DNA of 64,000 nt from Syngnathus acus (Eukaryota > Chordata > Actinopteri > Syngnathiformes > Syngnathidae), in contig NC_051098.1 in NCBI RefSeq assembly GCF_901709675.1, positions 1-64,000 on the forward strand, written 5' to 3'. The notes beneath the pieces were generated by a model. It was not told the origin of the DNA. It made no database searches and saw nothing but the letters and a program-made list of their open reading frames with translations. This document shows, one piece after another, positions 54,674-64,000 of the stretch. Position 1 is the stretch's first letter, and every line of letters begins with the position of its first letter. The position numbers and the translations under genes were made by a program.

Positions 54674-55216
54674 GAGCAAAGAAAACTGAATGTTTTGATT
54701 AATTATTTGTTATTGCTGAAAAGCACAAATTGTTTTTATATTTCCAGGTTTTGTTTTGCAGCATGTTCATATTTCTATCTTGTATAATTTTGACAGGAGA
54801 TATTTTTATGGAGAGTAAAATCATTTGGGATATTTAAAATTTAGGTTTTTTATTTAAAATGACATAAAAGCAAAGAAAATCAAACGTTTTGATTTATTAT
54901 TTTAATGTTTACTTGAAGTACAAGCACTGTCACCATTTTAATTTATTTTTTCAGGCGTTTTTTTGCAGCATGTTCCAATTTCTAACTTGTATAATTTTAA
55001 CTGGATATATTTTTATGGAGATCAAGATATTTTAAGTTATTTAAAGTTTAAGTTTATTTATTCCAGAATAACATTCCTGTCCGTTTGTATTTATATTTAT
55101 GTTAAAAGTTAGTTTTAGTGTGTTCAATAAATGTTTGTTCTGTTCGGCCCGTGACCTGAAGTGTGTTTTGAATTTTGGCCCCCTGTGCAATTGAGTTTGA
55201 CACCCCTGCTCTATAT

Positions 55217-55390
55217 GATATAGGGCAACTTCGGGGCTTTCTTTTATCGGCGCGGCGCACCCTCGGCCCGCCCTCTCGACGCGGCGCCCAATCGGCGCGG
55301 CGACCTCTCGCCGCGGCGCGGCACGCCGAGAGGTCACATGCGCTGCGCTGAGAGGGCGCGAGACTAAATGTTGATGGAAAATTTCAAAGT
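55217..55390. other. CpG-dense stretch with hairpin
   Basis: Rich in cgcggcg. gacctctcg (55302-55310) and cgagaggtc (55327-55335) form a perfect 9-bp stem around a CpG-rich loop. No gene. Confidence 0.5.
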
Positions 55391-55463
55391 CTCAACCAGG
55401 TGTAAGTTGTATAAATAATGTACAGAAGTTATTTGGATTTGGGTTTAACAAGCATATTGATCC
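55391..55463. repeat. Imperfect direct repeat flanking Rex1, left copy
   Basis: Resembles 57871-57945: both contain gttgtataaa(c/t)aatg and end ...attgatccg. See the right copy. Confidence 0.5.
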
Positions 55464-55470
55464 GTACATG

Positions 55471-55501
<31 letters not shown>

Positions 55502-55579
55502 AGAACTTTATTCATCCCACAGCAGGGAAATTTACTTGTCACAGCAGCGTACAAGAGTGCAAGAATACAAGTGCCAAAT

Positions 55580-56290
55580 TTAAAAAGGATAATACTGCGG
55601 CCTGTCGGTGAGGAAGTCTGTTGTCCATGCAGCCAGGCGCTGGTCCACACCCGCCTTCTCCATCGTCACCCTGATCAGTGACGGCTGGATGGTGTTTAAA
55701 GCGCTGGAGAAAATGAAGAACATGATCCTCCCAGTGCTCCCGATGTCCTCCAGGTGAAGCAGTGATCCGTGCAGTAAATAAATCCCTGCATCGTCCACCC
55801 CAACACCAGGCCGGTAAGCAAACTGCAGGGGGTCCAGCTGCGCTCCCACCAGTGAATGCAGGTGACCCAGGATGATCCTCTCAATAGTCTTCATCAGGTG
55901 GGAAGTCAAGGCAATAGGCCTGAAGTGGTTAGGCTCCTTGGGGCTCGGCACCTTCGGTACGGGGACCACGCAGGAGATCTTCCACAGGGCTGGAACTTTG
56001 TTCAGGCTCAGGCTGAACAGGTACATGACCACGCCACTCAGCTGGTCCACACCGTCCCTGAGCAGCCTCGGACAGATGCCGTCTGGGCACGGGGCCTTCC
56101 CTGCCTTGATCTTTCTGAGGTGACTCCTCACTTGAAGAACTGTAAAGGAGAAGGGGGTTTTGGAAGACTGGGGTGGTGGAGTGAAGACTGAAGAGTGTCT
56201 TGGGGGGGGTTGGTGAGCTGGTTTCCGATCAACCCCTTTATTTATGGATTGCAGACCCCTCCAGATGTTCCTGGCGTTGTTAAGCTCCAT
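55580..56290 (-). pseudogene. Rex1 reverse transcriptase, N-terminal half
   Basis: LRKIKAGKAPCPDGICPRLL, NHFRPIALTSHLMKTIERII, DPLQFAYRPGVGVDDA and FSSALNTIQPSLIRV, then WTTDFLTDRPQY, where the deletion joins 3' UTR. In the usual FVDFSSAFNT motif the catalytic Asp position reads MFFIFSSALNT, so the first palm Asp is lost. The second palm motif is deleted altogether. Confidence 0.82.
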
Positions 56291-56499
56291 TTGCTTCTCT
56301 AGCCTCCTCCCGTACTTCTATTTCTCCTTCCTGATCTTCAGCCGGAGTTCCCTCTGGACTCTACGCAGCTCCATCACGTCCCCCGAACCAAAGGCTCTCT
56401 TCTTCTCATCAAGCAGAGCCTTTATCTCAGAGGACACCCAGGGTTTGTTGTTGGGAAAACACCGGACCAACTTGGAAGGCACAGTGGTCTCCAAATTAA

Positions 56500-57556
56500 T
56501 CCAGAATTAATGTAGTCCGTAATGCAGTGGGTCACTGCCATGGGGGCTACAGAGAGCTTCCCAGTCTGTATTCTCAAAGCAGTCTCTGAGCCTGGCAGTA
56601 GATTCCTCACACCACAACATCACAGACCTCCTCTGAGGTGGACGCTGTTTCACCACCGAGGTGGAGTCTGCGACCAGATGGATGAGGTTGTGATCCGAGC
56701 AGCCAAGTGGGGGGAGGGGGGATGAGGTGTATGACATTAGCATACAACAGGTCCAAAGTTCTATTGTTTCTGCTGTGGCAATTGACATATTGCGTAAAGG
56801 TGGAGAGGGAAGAGGCCAGGGAAGCATGATTGAAGTCCCCGGAGATGAGGATAAGGGATTGAGGATGCCGAGTTTGAAGTTTAGAAACGATAGTGTGGAT
56901 CCGGTTCGTAGCGGTAGCAGCGACAGCCGAGGGAGGGACGTACACAGTTATAGCAATAACGTGAAAACTCCCTCGGGAGGTAGTATGGTCGCATGCTAAC
57001 CACCAACAGCTCCAAGTCACTGGAGCAGAGCTGCTCCTTAACACTGACGTGTCCGGGATGGCACCATCTATCGTTCACAAACACAGCGAGTCCCCCTCCT
57101 CTCCTCTTACTGCTCTTCGTAGCTCTCCTGTCAGCCCACACCACTTGAAATCAGGGAGACGTGTGAGTCGGGCGAGAGATCGTTCAGCCACGTCTCCATG
57201 AAGCACATGAGACTGCATTCGCGATATTCCCTCAGCATCCGGGCTAGCGCCGTTAGCTCTTCCATCTTGCTTTGATGAAATCTCACGTTCCCCATGATGA
57301 CCGACGGCAAGCATGGCTTAAACCGTCTCTTCCGCTGCCTGCGCTTTACTCCGGCTCGGCATCCTCTTCTCCGTGGCCGTATCTCCTTGGGGATGTTCGG
57401 CCGCACCACGCAGGGAAGGGGTGTGTAGCGCCAGGCTAACAGCTGATCACAGATGTAGACAGCGGAGCCGAGTATGGATGGATCACCCGACGCCGCACCA
57501 AAAAGTTCCAAAAGCAGTAAGGAACAAACTACGAATGTTACAATGTGAACATCCAT
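56500..57556 (-). pseudogene. Rex1 N-terminal and endonuclease region, frameshifted
   Basis: 57131-57556 starts MDVHIVTFVVCSLLLLELFG, a hydrophobic leader, with basic RPRRRGCRAGVKRRQRKRRF and CFMETWLNDLSPDSHV (endonuclease Glu block). 56881-57144 has RRGGGLAVFVNDRWCHPG. 56607-57044 has VYVPPSAVAATA and LISGDFNHASL. 56507-56827 has LGCSDHNLIHLV, the Asp-His block. At least three frameshifts separate these pieces, all in the order expected for Rex1. Confidence 0.8.
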
Positions 57557-57727
57557 AGCCGCGCACTAGCCTAATCAACAATGTTAGAAGGAGAAAACAA
57601 CAAAAACTCACTAGAACACAAAGAAACACACTAAAAGAAGGGAAGAAAGGTCAGAGCTGCTGTTACAGGCTGCCACTCAAGCGGCGCCATCAAAGGCAAA
57701 GGCAGGTGAATGGTTATTTCTGTAGCC

Positions 57728-57850
57728 TGATATAGACGTCTATTTTAGGTTATTTCATAGACCTAAAATAGACGTCTAAATTACGTCTATATATAGACTT
57801 AAAATAGACGTCTAAATTAGGTCTATATATAGACCTAAAATAGACAACAA
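57728..57850. repeat. Palindromic minisatellite
   Basis: Units of roughly 45 bp built from tagacctaaaatagacgtct and aaatta(c/g)gtctatat. The unit contains the palindromes tagacgtcta and gtctatatatagac, so the array can fold on itself on either strand. Confidence 0.7.
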
Positions 57851-57870
57851 ATTAAATATGAAATATTAAA

Positions 57871-57945
57871 CCATAAACCAGCTGTAGGTTGTATAAACAA
57901 TGAACAGAGGTTGCATTGCTTTGTTTTAAATGACCATTGATCCGG
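57871..57945. repeat. Imperfect direct repeat flanking Rex1, right copy
   Basis: aaccagctgtaggttgtata to attgatccg, similar to 55391-55463 across the Rex1 element. Too long and diverged for a simple target duplication. A related ggttatttctgta(a/g)cctg motif recurs at 57709, 57950 and 57969. Confidence 0.5.
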
Positions 57946-58540
57946 GTTATTTCTGTAACCTGTTGTGGTTATTTCTGTAAAATTATACCATACTCTGCTA
58001 TAAATAACCAAAATATAATGTCTTTCCTTTTTCTTTTTTTTGGTGTAAAGAAGCATTAGGAAAATGTTGAAATTTAATGAACATTCCTTTTACAAAACAT
58101 TAATAGCATTACATAACATTGGCATTAAGATAACTTAAAACATTAACATAACTTAAAACATTAACAGTAATGCACTTTAAGATTGAACGAGATTTATAAA
58201 GAAAATCATTTTTAAACCATTTACAGATGTCCATATGAAATCAAAATTTAATCCCTGCTTACACCTTACAAACTAAGAAGAGTGCTATTAAATGTGTAAA
58301 GAAGAAAGTATTCACATGTCCTGTAAATGTGGAAACTTCATACATGAAACACATACAATACATATTGAACTTTCATGGAGTTGCATGAACAGTAGAAATC
58401 CACCATACGTTTTTGTAGTGAAGTTGCTGACTAACATTAAACTGCACACTTTTTTAATCACCACAGTAAGGATTCATCTTCACAGAGCTGTATGTTTTCA
58501 ATGCAAACAGTATCTAAGGCAGCATTTTAAAGGCATTAGA
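57946..58540 (-). other. AT-rich stretch, probably hAT 3' untranslated remnant
   Basis: No gene. It lies directly downstream (minus strand) of hAT coding remains, with repeated aacattaacataacttaaa motifs, but no hAT terminus was found. Confidence 0.35.
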
Positions 58541-59115
58541 CTAGTCTGGACTTGTTTTTGTTCCTGATAGTTGGCATCTTTTGGCCTGTACAAGTGCATC
58601 AATACCAGGCGCCATGTCCTGACTAGCTGTCACTTTCAGAATATCATTTAAGTGCTTGTTTGTGAGCCTTGAACGCATTTTTGTTTTATTGATATTCATC
58701 CATCCATCCATCCATTTTCTGAACCGCTTAGTCCCCACGGGGGTCGCAGGTGTGCTGGAGCCTATCCCAGCCGTCATCGGGCAGTAGGCGGGGGACACTT
58801 GATGATATTGATATTCATTACTGAGAAAATTTGTTCACAAAGGTAGGTTGTCCCAAACATGCACAAACATTTAGCAGCCAGGGCTGTTAATTTGGGGTAC
58901 CCTGGTAGTAGATACTGATAAAATTTGTCCAGACCTACGGAGGCAACTTTGCCCTTCAAATCTGCATGTCTTCAGCTGTTGTGGTGTCCATCATTGGCAC
59001 CAACTCAAGAAACTCTTCAGTAACAGTCAATGTCTCATCAACTCCACGAATAAATAAGGCCAGTTGTGCCTAGTCTGTGATGTCGGTGCTCTCGTCGATT
59101 ACAACGGAAAATGCG
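58541..59115 (-). pseudogene. hAT transposase remnant, internally deleted
   Basis: The minus strand codes, at 59115-59010, [10 protein letters not shown] and [20 protein letters not shown] with an in-frame stop between them. It then jumps to KVASVGLDKFYQYLLPGYPK, LTALAAKCLCMFGTTYLCEQ and RSRLTNKHLNDILK. It is closest to the hAT at 29323-31581. The catalytic centre is deleted, and a 106-bp repeat interrupts the C-terminal part. Confidence 0.78.
58700..58805 (-). mobile_element. Short GGAT-tailed repeat inserted in the hAT remnant
   Basis: catccatccatccattttct and then gaaccgcttagtccccacgg, gggtcgcaggtgtgctggag and cctatcccagccgtcatcgg. Flanked by a 13-bp duplication tattgatattcat (58687-58699, 58806-58818). 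Same family as 35541-35818. Confidence 0.82.
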
Positions 59116-59125
59116 GTATAGAAGA

Positions 59126-59217
59126 TGGATGGATGGATGGATGGATGGATGGATGGATGGATGGATGGATGGATGGATGGATGGATGGATGGATGGATGG
59201 ATGGATGGATGGATGGA
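59126..59217. repeat. (GGAT)n microsatellite
   Basis: About 23 tetranucleotide repeats; possibly an expanded tail of the GGAT-type fish repeat. Confidence 0.96.
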
Positions 59218-59876
59218 AATTGTATGCATGTTAATACATTGAGATGCTATAAAATTACATTTATCATAAATTAGTATTCTTTTAAAATCTTGACTATACT
59301 GTATGTATGCAAGTGTAAAAGTAAACAAATAATAACACAAGTAAACAATAACAATAAAGGTGAGGTGGGCAAGCAATGGCCCGTGTGCCATATAGTCAAT
59401 CAAGCCAAGACAAATTTAATTTAGACTGCCAATTCACATGAGAGGTTATCTCAAGACACATATGGAGCTACAACCACGCTTCTTATACATCAAAAGTGAA
59501 CCACACATAAGCAAACACCAGGTGAAGGAGGCGAGAAAAAACTCCCTTACGGACATAACCTTGAACAGACTCGAGACTCAGTGTGGGATGGCCATTTGCC
59601 TCGACTGGTCGGGTTGAGGTTGTCTTTGATGGAGGAAAGAGGCGGAGAGGAAGACATTGGATGGAGGGAATAAGAAGATAGTGGATAATGTATAAATTGG
59701 ATTAGGAATAATAATGATACGATTTTAATGGGATTACCAATACTGTGAATGACTTAATCACAGCAGATGTGCAAGTGTTGCTGTTGTTGGCTGGACCATC
59801 TGGAAGCACCAACTACAGGTGAAAAGAAGAATCGCAAGAACAGCCCCAAAAACGCAACCCTTCAAATGATTAGTAA
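59218..59876. other. Non-coding; dispersed-repeat-like segment
   Basis: No gene. gaggcgagaaaaaactccct (about 59528) and gatggccatttgcctcgact (about 59587) are familiar from a dispersed teleost repeat that I cannot name. Confidence 0.4.
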
Positions 59877-60875
59877 GAAGTAAGATGGCGGCGCGTGCAC
59901 ACGCAGCGGCCTCTCTCTGTCCCGAACGGTGTTTTGTTTTGTCGTTTAATGTGGGTTTGTCTGACAGTTTTGTGTGTTCGTCTCGTCGTACTGGGTTGTG
60001 CTACAAGTACAGCAGGCTGGTTCTGCTCGACATCGGCGAAAGCGAGTTTTGTGGCGTTCTGGACTTTGAAGCGGGGACATTAAAGGCGCTCGGTCTGCTC
60101 CGTCCTGAAGCGTCGCCGGACTCGCCTGCTAGTCCTCCCCCGGTTGGGAAGCGTCGGAAGCGGTGTGCGAGGAGGCTGATGAGGGGCGAGAGCGGGGGCG
60201 TCCGGGCCAGACTGGCAGCCAACCCAGCTCGCCCGGCCGTGCCTTCCATTCTTCTGGCGAATGTTCGGTCGCTGGACATCAACATGGTTTGCTTTCGCCT
60301 GCTGAGATCTACGAACCGGACAGTGCGAAACTGCTGTGTGCTCGTGTTCACTGGGACTTGGTTGACCGTCATCATTCCGGACTCTGCTGTGCATCTGGAG
60401 CGGCTAGCGTGCTATCGGGCGGGCCGGGCCATTGTACGAGGGGGGAAAGTCGCGAGGAGGTGGGATGTGCGTCTACATCCGTGACAGAGGGTGCCGGGAC
60501 TCTGTGGTGGTATGCGAGCACTGCTCGCCACTGGCGGAGTTTGTGATCTCCAGGCTGTTAGGGTCCTGAACTCTCTCCCCCCTTCTGCGTGGCGTCCTGT
60601 ACTTTTGCGCTTTGTTCTGACTGTCTGCTGTGCGCTCTTGCTCCGTTTTGCTCCTCTTATTTACTGTGTTATTTGTTTATTTATTATTTATTCATCACTC
60701 TTGTTGTTCATTATTTGTGCCTTCTTGTTTTTATTATGCGTTGTTTTACTTGTATGTTTATCGTGTACTGTGTCTCGTCACCGTGGGATAGGGGAAACGT
60801 AATTTCGATTTCTTTGTGTGTCTTGGCATGAAGGAATTGACAATAAAGCTGACTCTGACTCTGACTCTGATTAGA
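59877..60875 (+). mobile_element. L2-like LINE (family C), internally deleted
   Basis: The 5' part (leader, N-terminus, start of endonuclease) is fused at about 60545 to the 3' end, which carries ctgactctgactctgactct as tail. The centre, including the rest of the endonuclease and all of the RT, is missing. A copy with both ends but no middle can only move in trans. Confidence 0.78.
59885..60484 (+). pseudogene. L2-like LINE C, N-terminal and partial endonuclease
   Basis: Starts MAARAHAAASLCPERCFVLS with the ATG four bases after the apparent element start. There is a Pro/Ser region, a basic cluster KRRKRCARRLMRG (about 88-100), SILLANVRSLDINM (about 121-134) and VLVFTGTWLTVIIPDSAV. The Glu of the usual TETWL block reads Gly. 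The last 20 or so residues are out of frame before the deletion junction. Confidence 0.75.
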
Positions 60876-61320
60876 CTACGTGATAACAGTTTGCAAAGGA
60901 AAGGAATTGACCACTGCCATGAAATGCCCGAAAACAAAATAAACTTTTAGAATTACAGATGTTAATAGTTAAAACCAGTGAGTCCCAATTGGTGGGTTGG
61001 CACATAGTCAAAAATATCATGCAGGCTATTTGTATTCAGATTTTTTTTTTCAAAATAATCCTGAAGCATAAAAGGTTTCCACATAACATAAGAAGAAATC
61101 TATGCATTATTAAATGTTATTAACTTGTGCGAAAGTCACTAGCTACTCTCTAAAAATACAACAATGCAACTTAGCTTTAGGTTAGTGGACGCCACAGTTT
61201 TTTTGACACAATATTTGAAACGCAAATGAAGAGCGTTGCCCTGTGACTTGTGGGAGACTGACCGACCACACAAATGAGCGACACAAGTAAGTACTAGTCA
61301 CATCGACTGCACAATAAAAG
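60876..61320. other. Non-coding flank, possible hAT end
   Basis: No gene. cagtgagtcccaattggtgg followed by gttggcac at 60976 resembles a hAT terminus, but no partner end was found. Confidence 0.35.
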
Positions 61321-61656
61321 TCAAAAGTCAAAGTCAAAGTCTGCTTTATTGTCAATCTCTTCACATGCCAAGACACACAAAGAAATCGAAATTACGTTTC
61401 CACTATCCCACGGTGACAAGACATAGTACACGATATACATACAAGTAAACAACACAAAATAAAAACAAGAAGGCACAAACAATGAATAATAAGAGTGATG
61501 AATAAATAATAAATAAACAAATAACACAATAAATAAGAGGAGCAAAACGGAGCAAGTGTGCACACAGCAGACAGTCAGAATATAGCACAAAAGTACAGGA
61601 CGCTACGCAGAAGGGGGGAGAGAGTTCAGGATCCTAACAGCCTGGAGTATGAAGCT
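61321..61656 (-). mobile_element. L2-like LINE 3' fragment (family C)
   Basis: 3' end with tail (plus: aaagtcaaagtcaaagtctg), poly(A)-type tttattgtcaat and the last codons of the RT C-terminus. 5'-truncated at about 61656. In inverted orientation to 59877-60875. Confidence 0.82.
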
Positions 61657-61782
61657 ATATTCCTGTGAGTGGCCTTTGTATGAGTGGCCTTTCCAAAAGG
61701 TAACACCAGATCCCTAATGTTTTAATTCTGAATTCCCTAGATATGATTCAAGTTGTAGCCTTTTTGTGACCCCTTATTTCAG

Positions 61783-61944
61783 CCAAATTACACCACCGTT
61801 ACAGAAACACGCAACCAGTGGCGCAACTTCACAGACGTCTATAATTCGTGGAGCAGCATCAAGTCCATCTTGGATTGGACTGCTACTCACCAGGACGTCA
61901 TTGTCCCCTCAGCTGGTCCTGGCCGCCGGAATGACCCAGATATT
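61783..61944 (+). pseudogene. gla: Alpha-galactosidase A (GLA) exon 5-like
   Basis: A 162-bp frame bounded by ...ttatttcag and gtagga codes PNYTTVTETRNQWRNFTDVY, NSWSSIKSILDWTATHQDVI and VPSAGPGRRNDPDI. Human GLA exon 5 is also 162 bp, phase 0, residues 214-267, with PNYT (glycosylated N215), WRNF, SIKSILDW and AGPGGWNDPDM. The acid/base Asp231 is kept. Cys223 (disulphide) is Arg, Gly261-Trp262 are Arg-Arg, and the base before the donor is T, not G. GLA is a lysosomal enzyme cleaving terminal alpha-galactose. I saw no other GLA exon in the window. It may be a decayed duplicate exon or one exon of a fast-changing gene with huge introns. Confidence 0.72.
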
Positions 61945-62003
61945 GTAGGAATGTCTTTAATTTAAGCCTGTGGTTCATCTCCTGAGAAGTGCATGGTCTA
62001 TGC

Positions 62004-62271
62004 CAGGGGTGTTCAAACGTTTTGCAAAGAGGGGCAGATTTGGTGAGGTGAAAATGTGTGGGGGCTGGCCATTCAGCCTGAACTATTCCATTAAATGTTT
62101 ATAGCAAATGACATAACTTTCATGTCTTCACACAGCTCACAAATCTAAGTTTTTACCAAAATCACCATGTCTTTCATATTTGAAGACCACATAAAATAAA
62201 TACAAATTCTGTGTGGGAAAAAAAACTTCTGGAAATATTCAACATATGTATCTGCGTTCATACTTTATTAA
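62004..62271 (+). mobile_element. hAT left terminus and sub-terminal region
   Basis: caggggtgttcaaacgtttt then gcaaagaggggcagatttgg and gtggggctggccattcagc-like sequence, a typical vertebrate hAT-Charlie end. The next element has inserted into it at 62272. No right terminus was seen before the window ends. Confidence 0.7.
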
Positions 62272-62273
62272 TA

Positions 62274-63240
62274 CCGTTTTGGCCTGAATATAAGACGATG
62301 TTTTTTGCATTGAAATAAGACTGAAAAAGTGGGGGTCGTCTTATATTCGGGGTCTAGACATTATACCCATTTTCACTTGTGCGCAGCGGTAAGTTAAATG
62401 TTGCTGGTATCGACTGAGTATGTTGCTGTGATCGTGTGCGTCTTTGACACAAAATGAGTATATACATTTCATTGTTACTACTGTCCACTGTTGTGCCGTA
62501 TGTCCAATCGCGGTTTGCTTCGTTTGCGCGCCGTTTGATTGACAGCTCCGGCGCGCTCCTTTAAGTTTGCCTCGCATCATACGAGTAGCCGTTACGCAGC
62601 GGCACGGTGACTAACGGTCGCCAGCAAATGTATTTTGTTGTCTCGGTCGATGACTTATGTTTGGTGTGTTGCCAAGAGTATTTCATTGATGGTTATTATT
62701 ATTTTTTGGCAAGAATTCAGTAAAGTAATCAAAACTGAACCACGTCTTCCCTCCTGTGTTCTGACCGACACCCGGGGGCGAAAAGAGCATAACCATCCGA
62801 GCCAACCCCCTATACAGTCTACAGGCTCCCCAACAATAGCGGTAGCAGTTTACATTATTTTATTGCAATGTTTTACCTCATTCAGATTTGTTTCAAGACT
62901 TCAGTTTGATGGTTAATGCAGTTATTGCAATTTTGTTGCAATCGGTTTATTTACATTTCAAAAACCAGATGCCATTCATTTACAAATGTGATTGCACTCC
63001 AGTTAACATATTTAAATGTTCAGATATTCAGATGTGATAGACAGTTTTTGCATGATTTGAATGAGGCAAAATAACATGCTTTTTCTCTCGAATATATTAT
63101 TATAATCATTTGTTTCAGATGTAATTATTTTCTGTATAAAAATTAAATTTGGTGTTCAAAATGTCATTTTTCAAACTTGAGTCTTGAAAAAGAAGGGGTC
63201 GTCTTATGATCGGGGTCGTCTTATATTCGGGCCAATACGG
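62274..63240. mobile_element. TA-flanked MITE-like TIR element (967 bp)
   Basis: Starts CCGTTTTGGCCTGAATATAA then gacgatg; ends gtcgtcttatattcgggcca followed by atacgg. Both sides have TA (62272-62273, 63241-63242). The inverted ends are about 25 bp with some mismatches. No transposase domain inside, so non-autonomous. Confidence 0.75.
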
Positions 63241-63332
63241 TATTCTATTTTGTTTTTCAGCAACACAATAAACAAAAGAAGCCTATATGGCATTTCATTC
63301 CTCGTGCAGACTTTGTAGGAACAAATTTTCAA

Positions 63333-63568
63333 ATGCCCAATAGTAAACTAACACAGCTTCTTCCCCCAGGCTGTCACTCTGATGAACTCACACCACTCAT
63401 AGAGTCTCCGAGACATCACTGGGCAATAACATCCTGCTCTTGCCACTTAAATGTTGTTCGTCACCTGAATGTTGTCAGTCTCTTAAATGTTGTACTGAGA
63501 TCAACCGGAGTCAAATTCCTTGTTTGGCATGCACAAACTTGGCCAATAAAGCTGATTCTGATTCTAAC
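63333..63568 (+). mobile_element. L2-like LINE 3' fragment (family A), plus strand
   Basis: cttcttcccccaggctgtca, then ctctgatgaactcacaccac, codes the final FFPQAVTLMNSHH residues also seen at the end of the LINE at 31963-35278. 3' UTR and a gattctgattct tail follow. Confidence 0.82.
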
Positions 63569-63576
63569 AAAGGAAC

Positions 63577-63790
63577 TTCAAGATTCAAGAAATTTTATTG
63601 GCTATGTTTGAGCATGCCAAACAAGAAATTTGACCGGTACATCTCAGATGGGAGGATCCCTCTTCTAGGATGACCAGGCTGCAGTGGATGCAGAGTGGAC
63701 ACAGTACACATAATACAGACAATTCAAAATAAAGCGTCGAGAACAGGATGTTAAACTCAGCTGATAGGCTATAATGTTTATATGAACGAA
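63577..63790 (-). mobile_element. L2-like LINE 3' fragment (family A), minus strand
   Basis: Plus-strand caagattcaagaaattttat, ggatgaccaggctgcagtgg and atgcagagtggacacagtac match 31963-32290, the 3' UTR of LINE A. It meets the previous fragment tail to tail, 9 bp apart. Confidence 0.8.
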
Positions 63791-64000
63791 ACACATCTGA
63801 AAAGGCTGTTTACACGAGAAAGCTAATTCAAGCTGATGTTTTCAGGCTGTTCTTCAAAGTTTGATACAGAAAAATAAAATAAGAAAATGCACTTTCAATA
63901 GTAACTATCTGGATTAATTGGACCTGTAGTATTACGTTTCAAGTAGTAAAAGTGTAGCTATTTAAACAAAGAAATGTATTGACTGGAAATGACGATGCTG
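63791..64000. other. Right edge, no feature seen
   Basis: AT-rich sequence with no recognisable element or coding frame. Confidence 0.4.

Larger units (their letters stand above)
52633..55208 (+). mobile_element. hAT (Charlie-type) transposon, full length
   Basis: 2576 bp with the right end GAGTTTGACACCCCTG and a mutated left end CATATGTGTCAAACTC, flanked by an exact 8-bp duplication ctctatat (52625-52632, 55209-55216). Sub-terminal ggcccgcgggccacatccgg is typical. The transposase gene is present end to end but split by two frameshifts. Confidence 0.93.
55465..57690 (-). mobile_element. Rex1: Rex1 LINE, internally deleted
   Basis: In minus order: 5' end near 57690, N-terminal region, endonuclease and RT up to a DRPQY motif at about 55598. 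It then jumps directly to the 3' end (gggatgaataaagttctatc) and an (atc)n tail (55472-55501). TTCTCCAGCGCTTTAAACACC-like sequence at about 55698-55718 is close to the Rex1 PCR primer site as I recall it. About half the RT, including the catalytic DD, is deleted. Confidence 0.82.

Noticed and set aside
59038-59403. Open frame with Ile-His-Pro-Ser repeats
   Set aside because: Translation of the (GGAT)n microsatellite.
61766-61948. 60-residue plus-strand frame at the GLA-like exon
   Set aside because: It is a shifted frame; the meaningful reading is the 162-bp exon frame starting at 61783.

Overview
This is eukaryotic, almost certainly teleost fish, DNA. It carries Rex3 and Rex1 LINEs, L2-like LINEs, an AFC-type tRNA-derived SINE, many hAT, pogo and other TIR transposons, a BEL/Pao retrotransposon, solo-LTR-like sequences, eukaryotic tRNA remnants and one vertebrate-type exon with splice sites. 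There are no operons, ribosome binding sites or prokaryotic genes. I found no complete, clearly functional host gene.

Positions 1-23157 are a satellite domain built from two unrelated tandem families. One is a GC- and CpG-rich 108-bp unit. The other is an AT-rich family of 187-bp and 149-bp monomers, arranged in much of the array as a 187+187+149 = 523-bp higher-order unit. Blocks of the two families alternate and form a super-repeat of about 3.62 kb. A 5'-LTR-bearing, 3'-truncated BEL/Pao element (17048-21625, minus strand; gag split by a SINE; tRNA-Phe-type primer site) sits inside the AT-rich satellite.

Positions 23158-43135 are a nest of mobile elements. They include pogo-like remnants, two related TA-flanked TIR elements, a full-length Rex3 LINE with one frameshift, a 5'-truncated hAT whose right end cuts a tRNA-Pro sequence, an L2-like LINE inserted inside a tRNA-Val sequence, a pogo/Tigger derivative, a second L2-like LINE, tRNA-Val-like remnants and a solo LTR. 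Two small exon-like pieces lie here: a SAP-like exon with a consensus donor, and a broken THAP-domain exon on the minus strand.

Positions 43136-64000 are more open, TE-rich sequence. They hold several hAT elements with exact 8-bp target duplications (some keeping only the N-terminal zinc-finger coding part), a fragment of an unrecognised intronless ORF, an internally deleted Rex1, truncated L2-like LINE copies, microsatellites and a MITE-like TIR element. At 61783-61944 there is a 162-bp exon matching alpha-galactosidase A exon 5 in length, phase and residues, but with damaging-looking changes.

Nearly every coding region is a decayed transposon ORF, so the window reads as a pericentromere-like or heterochromatic satellite edge passing into TE-dense sequence. 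All family names come from motif reading without database searches.
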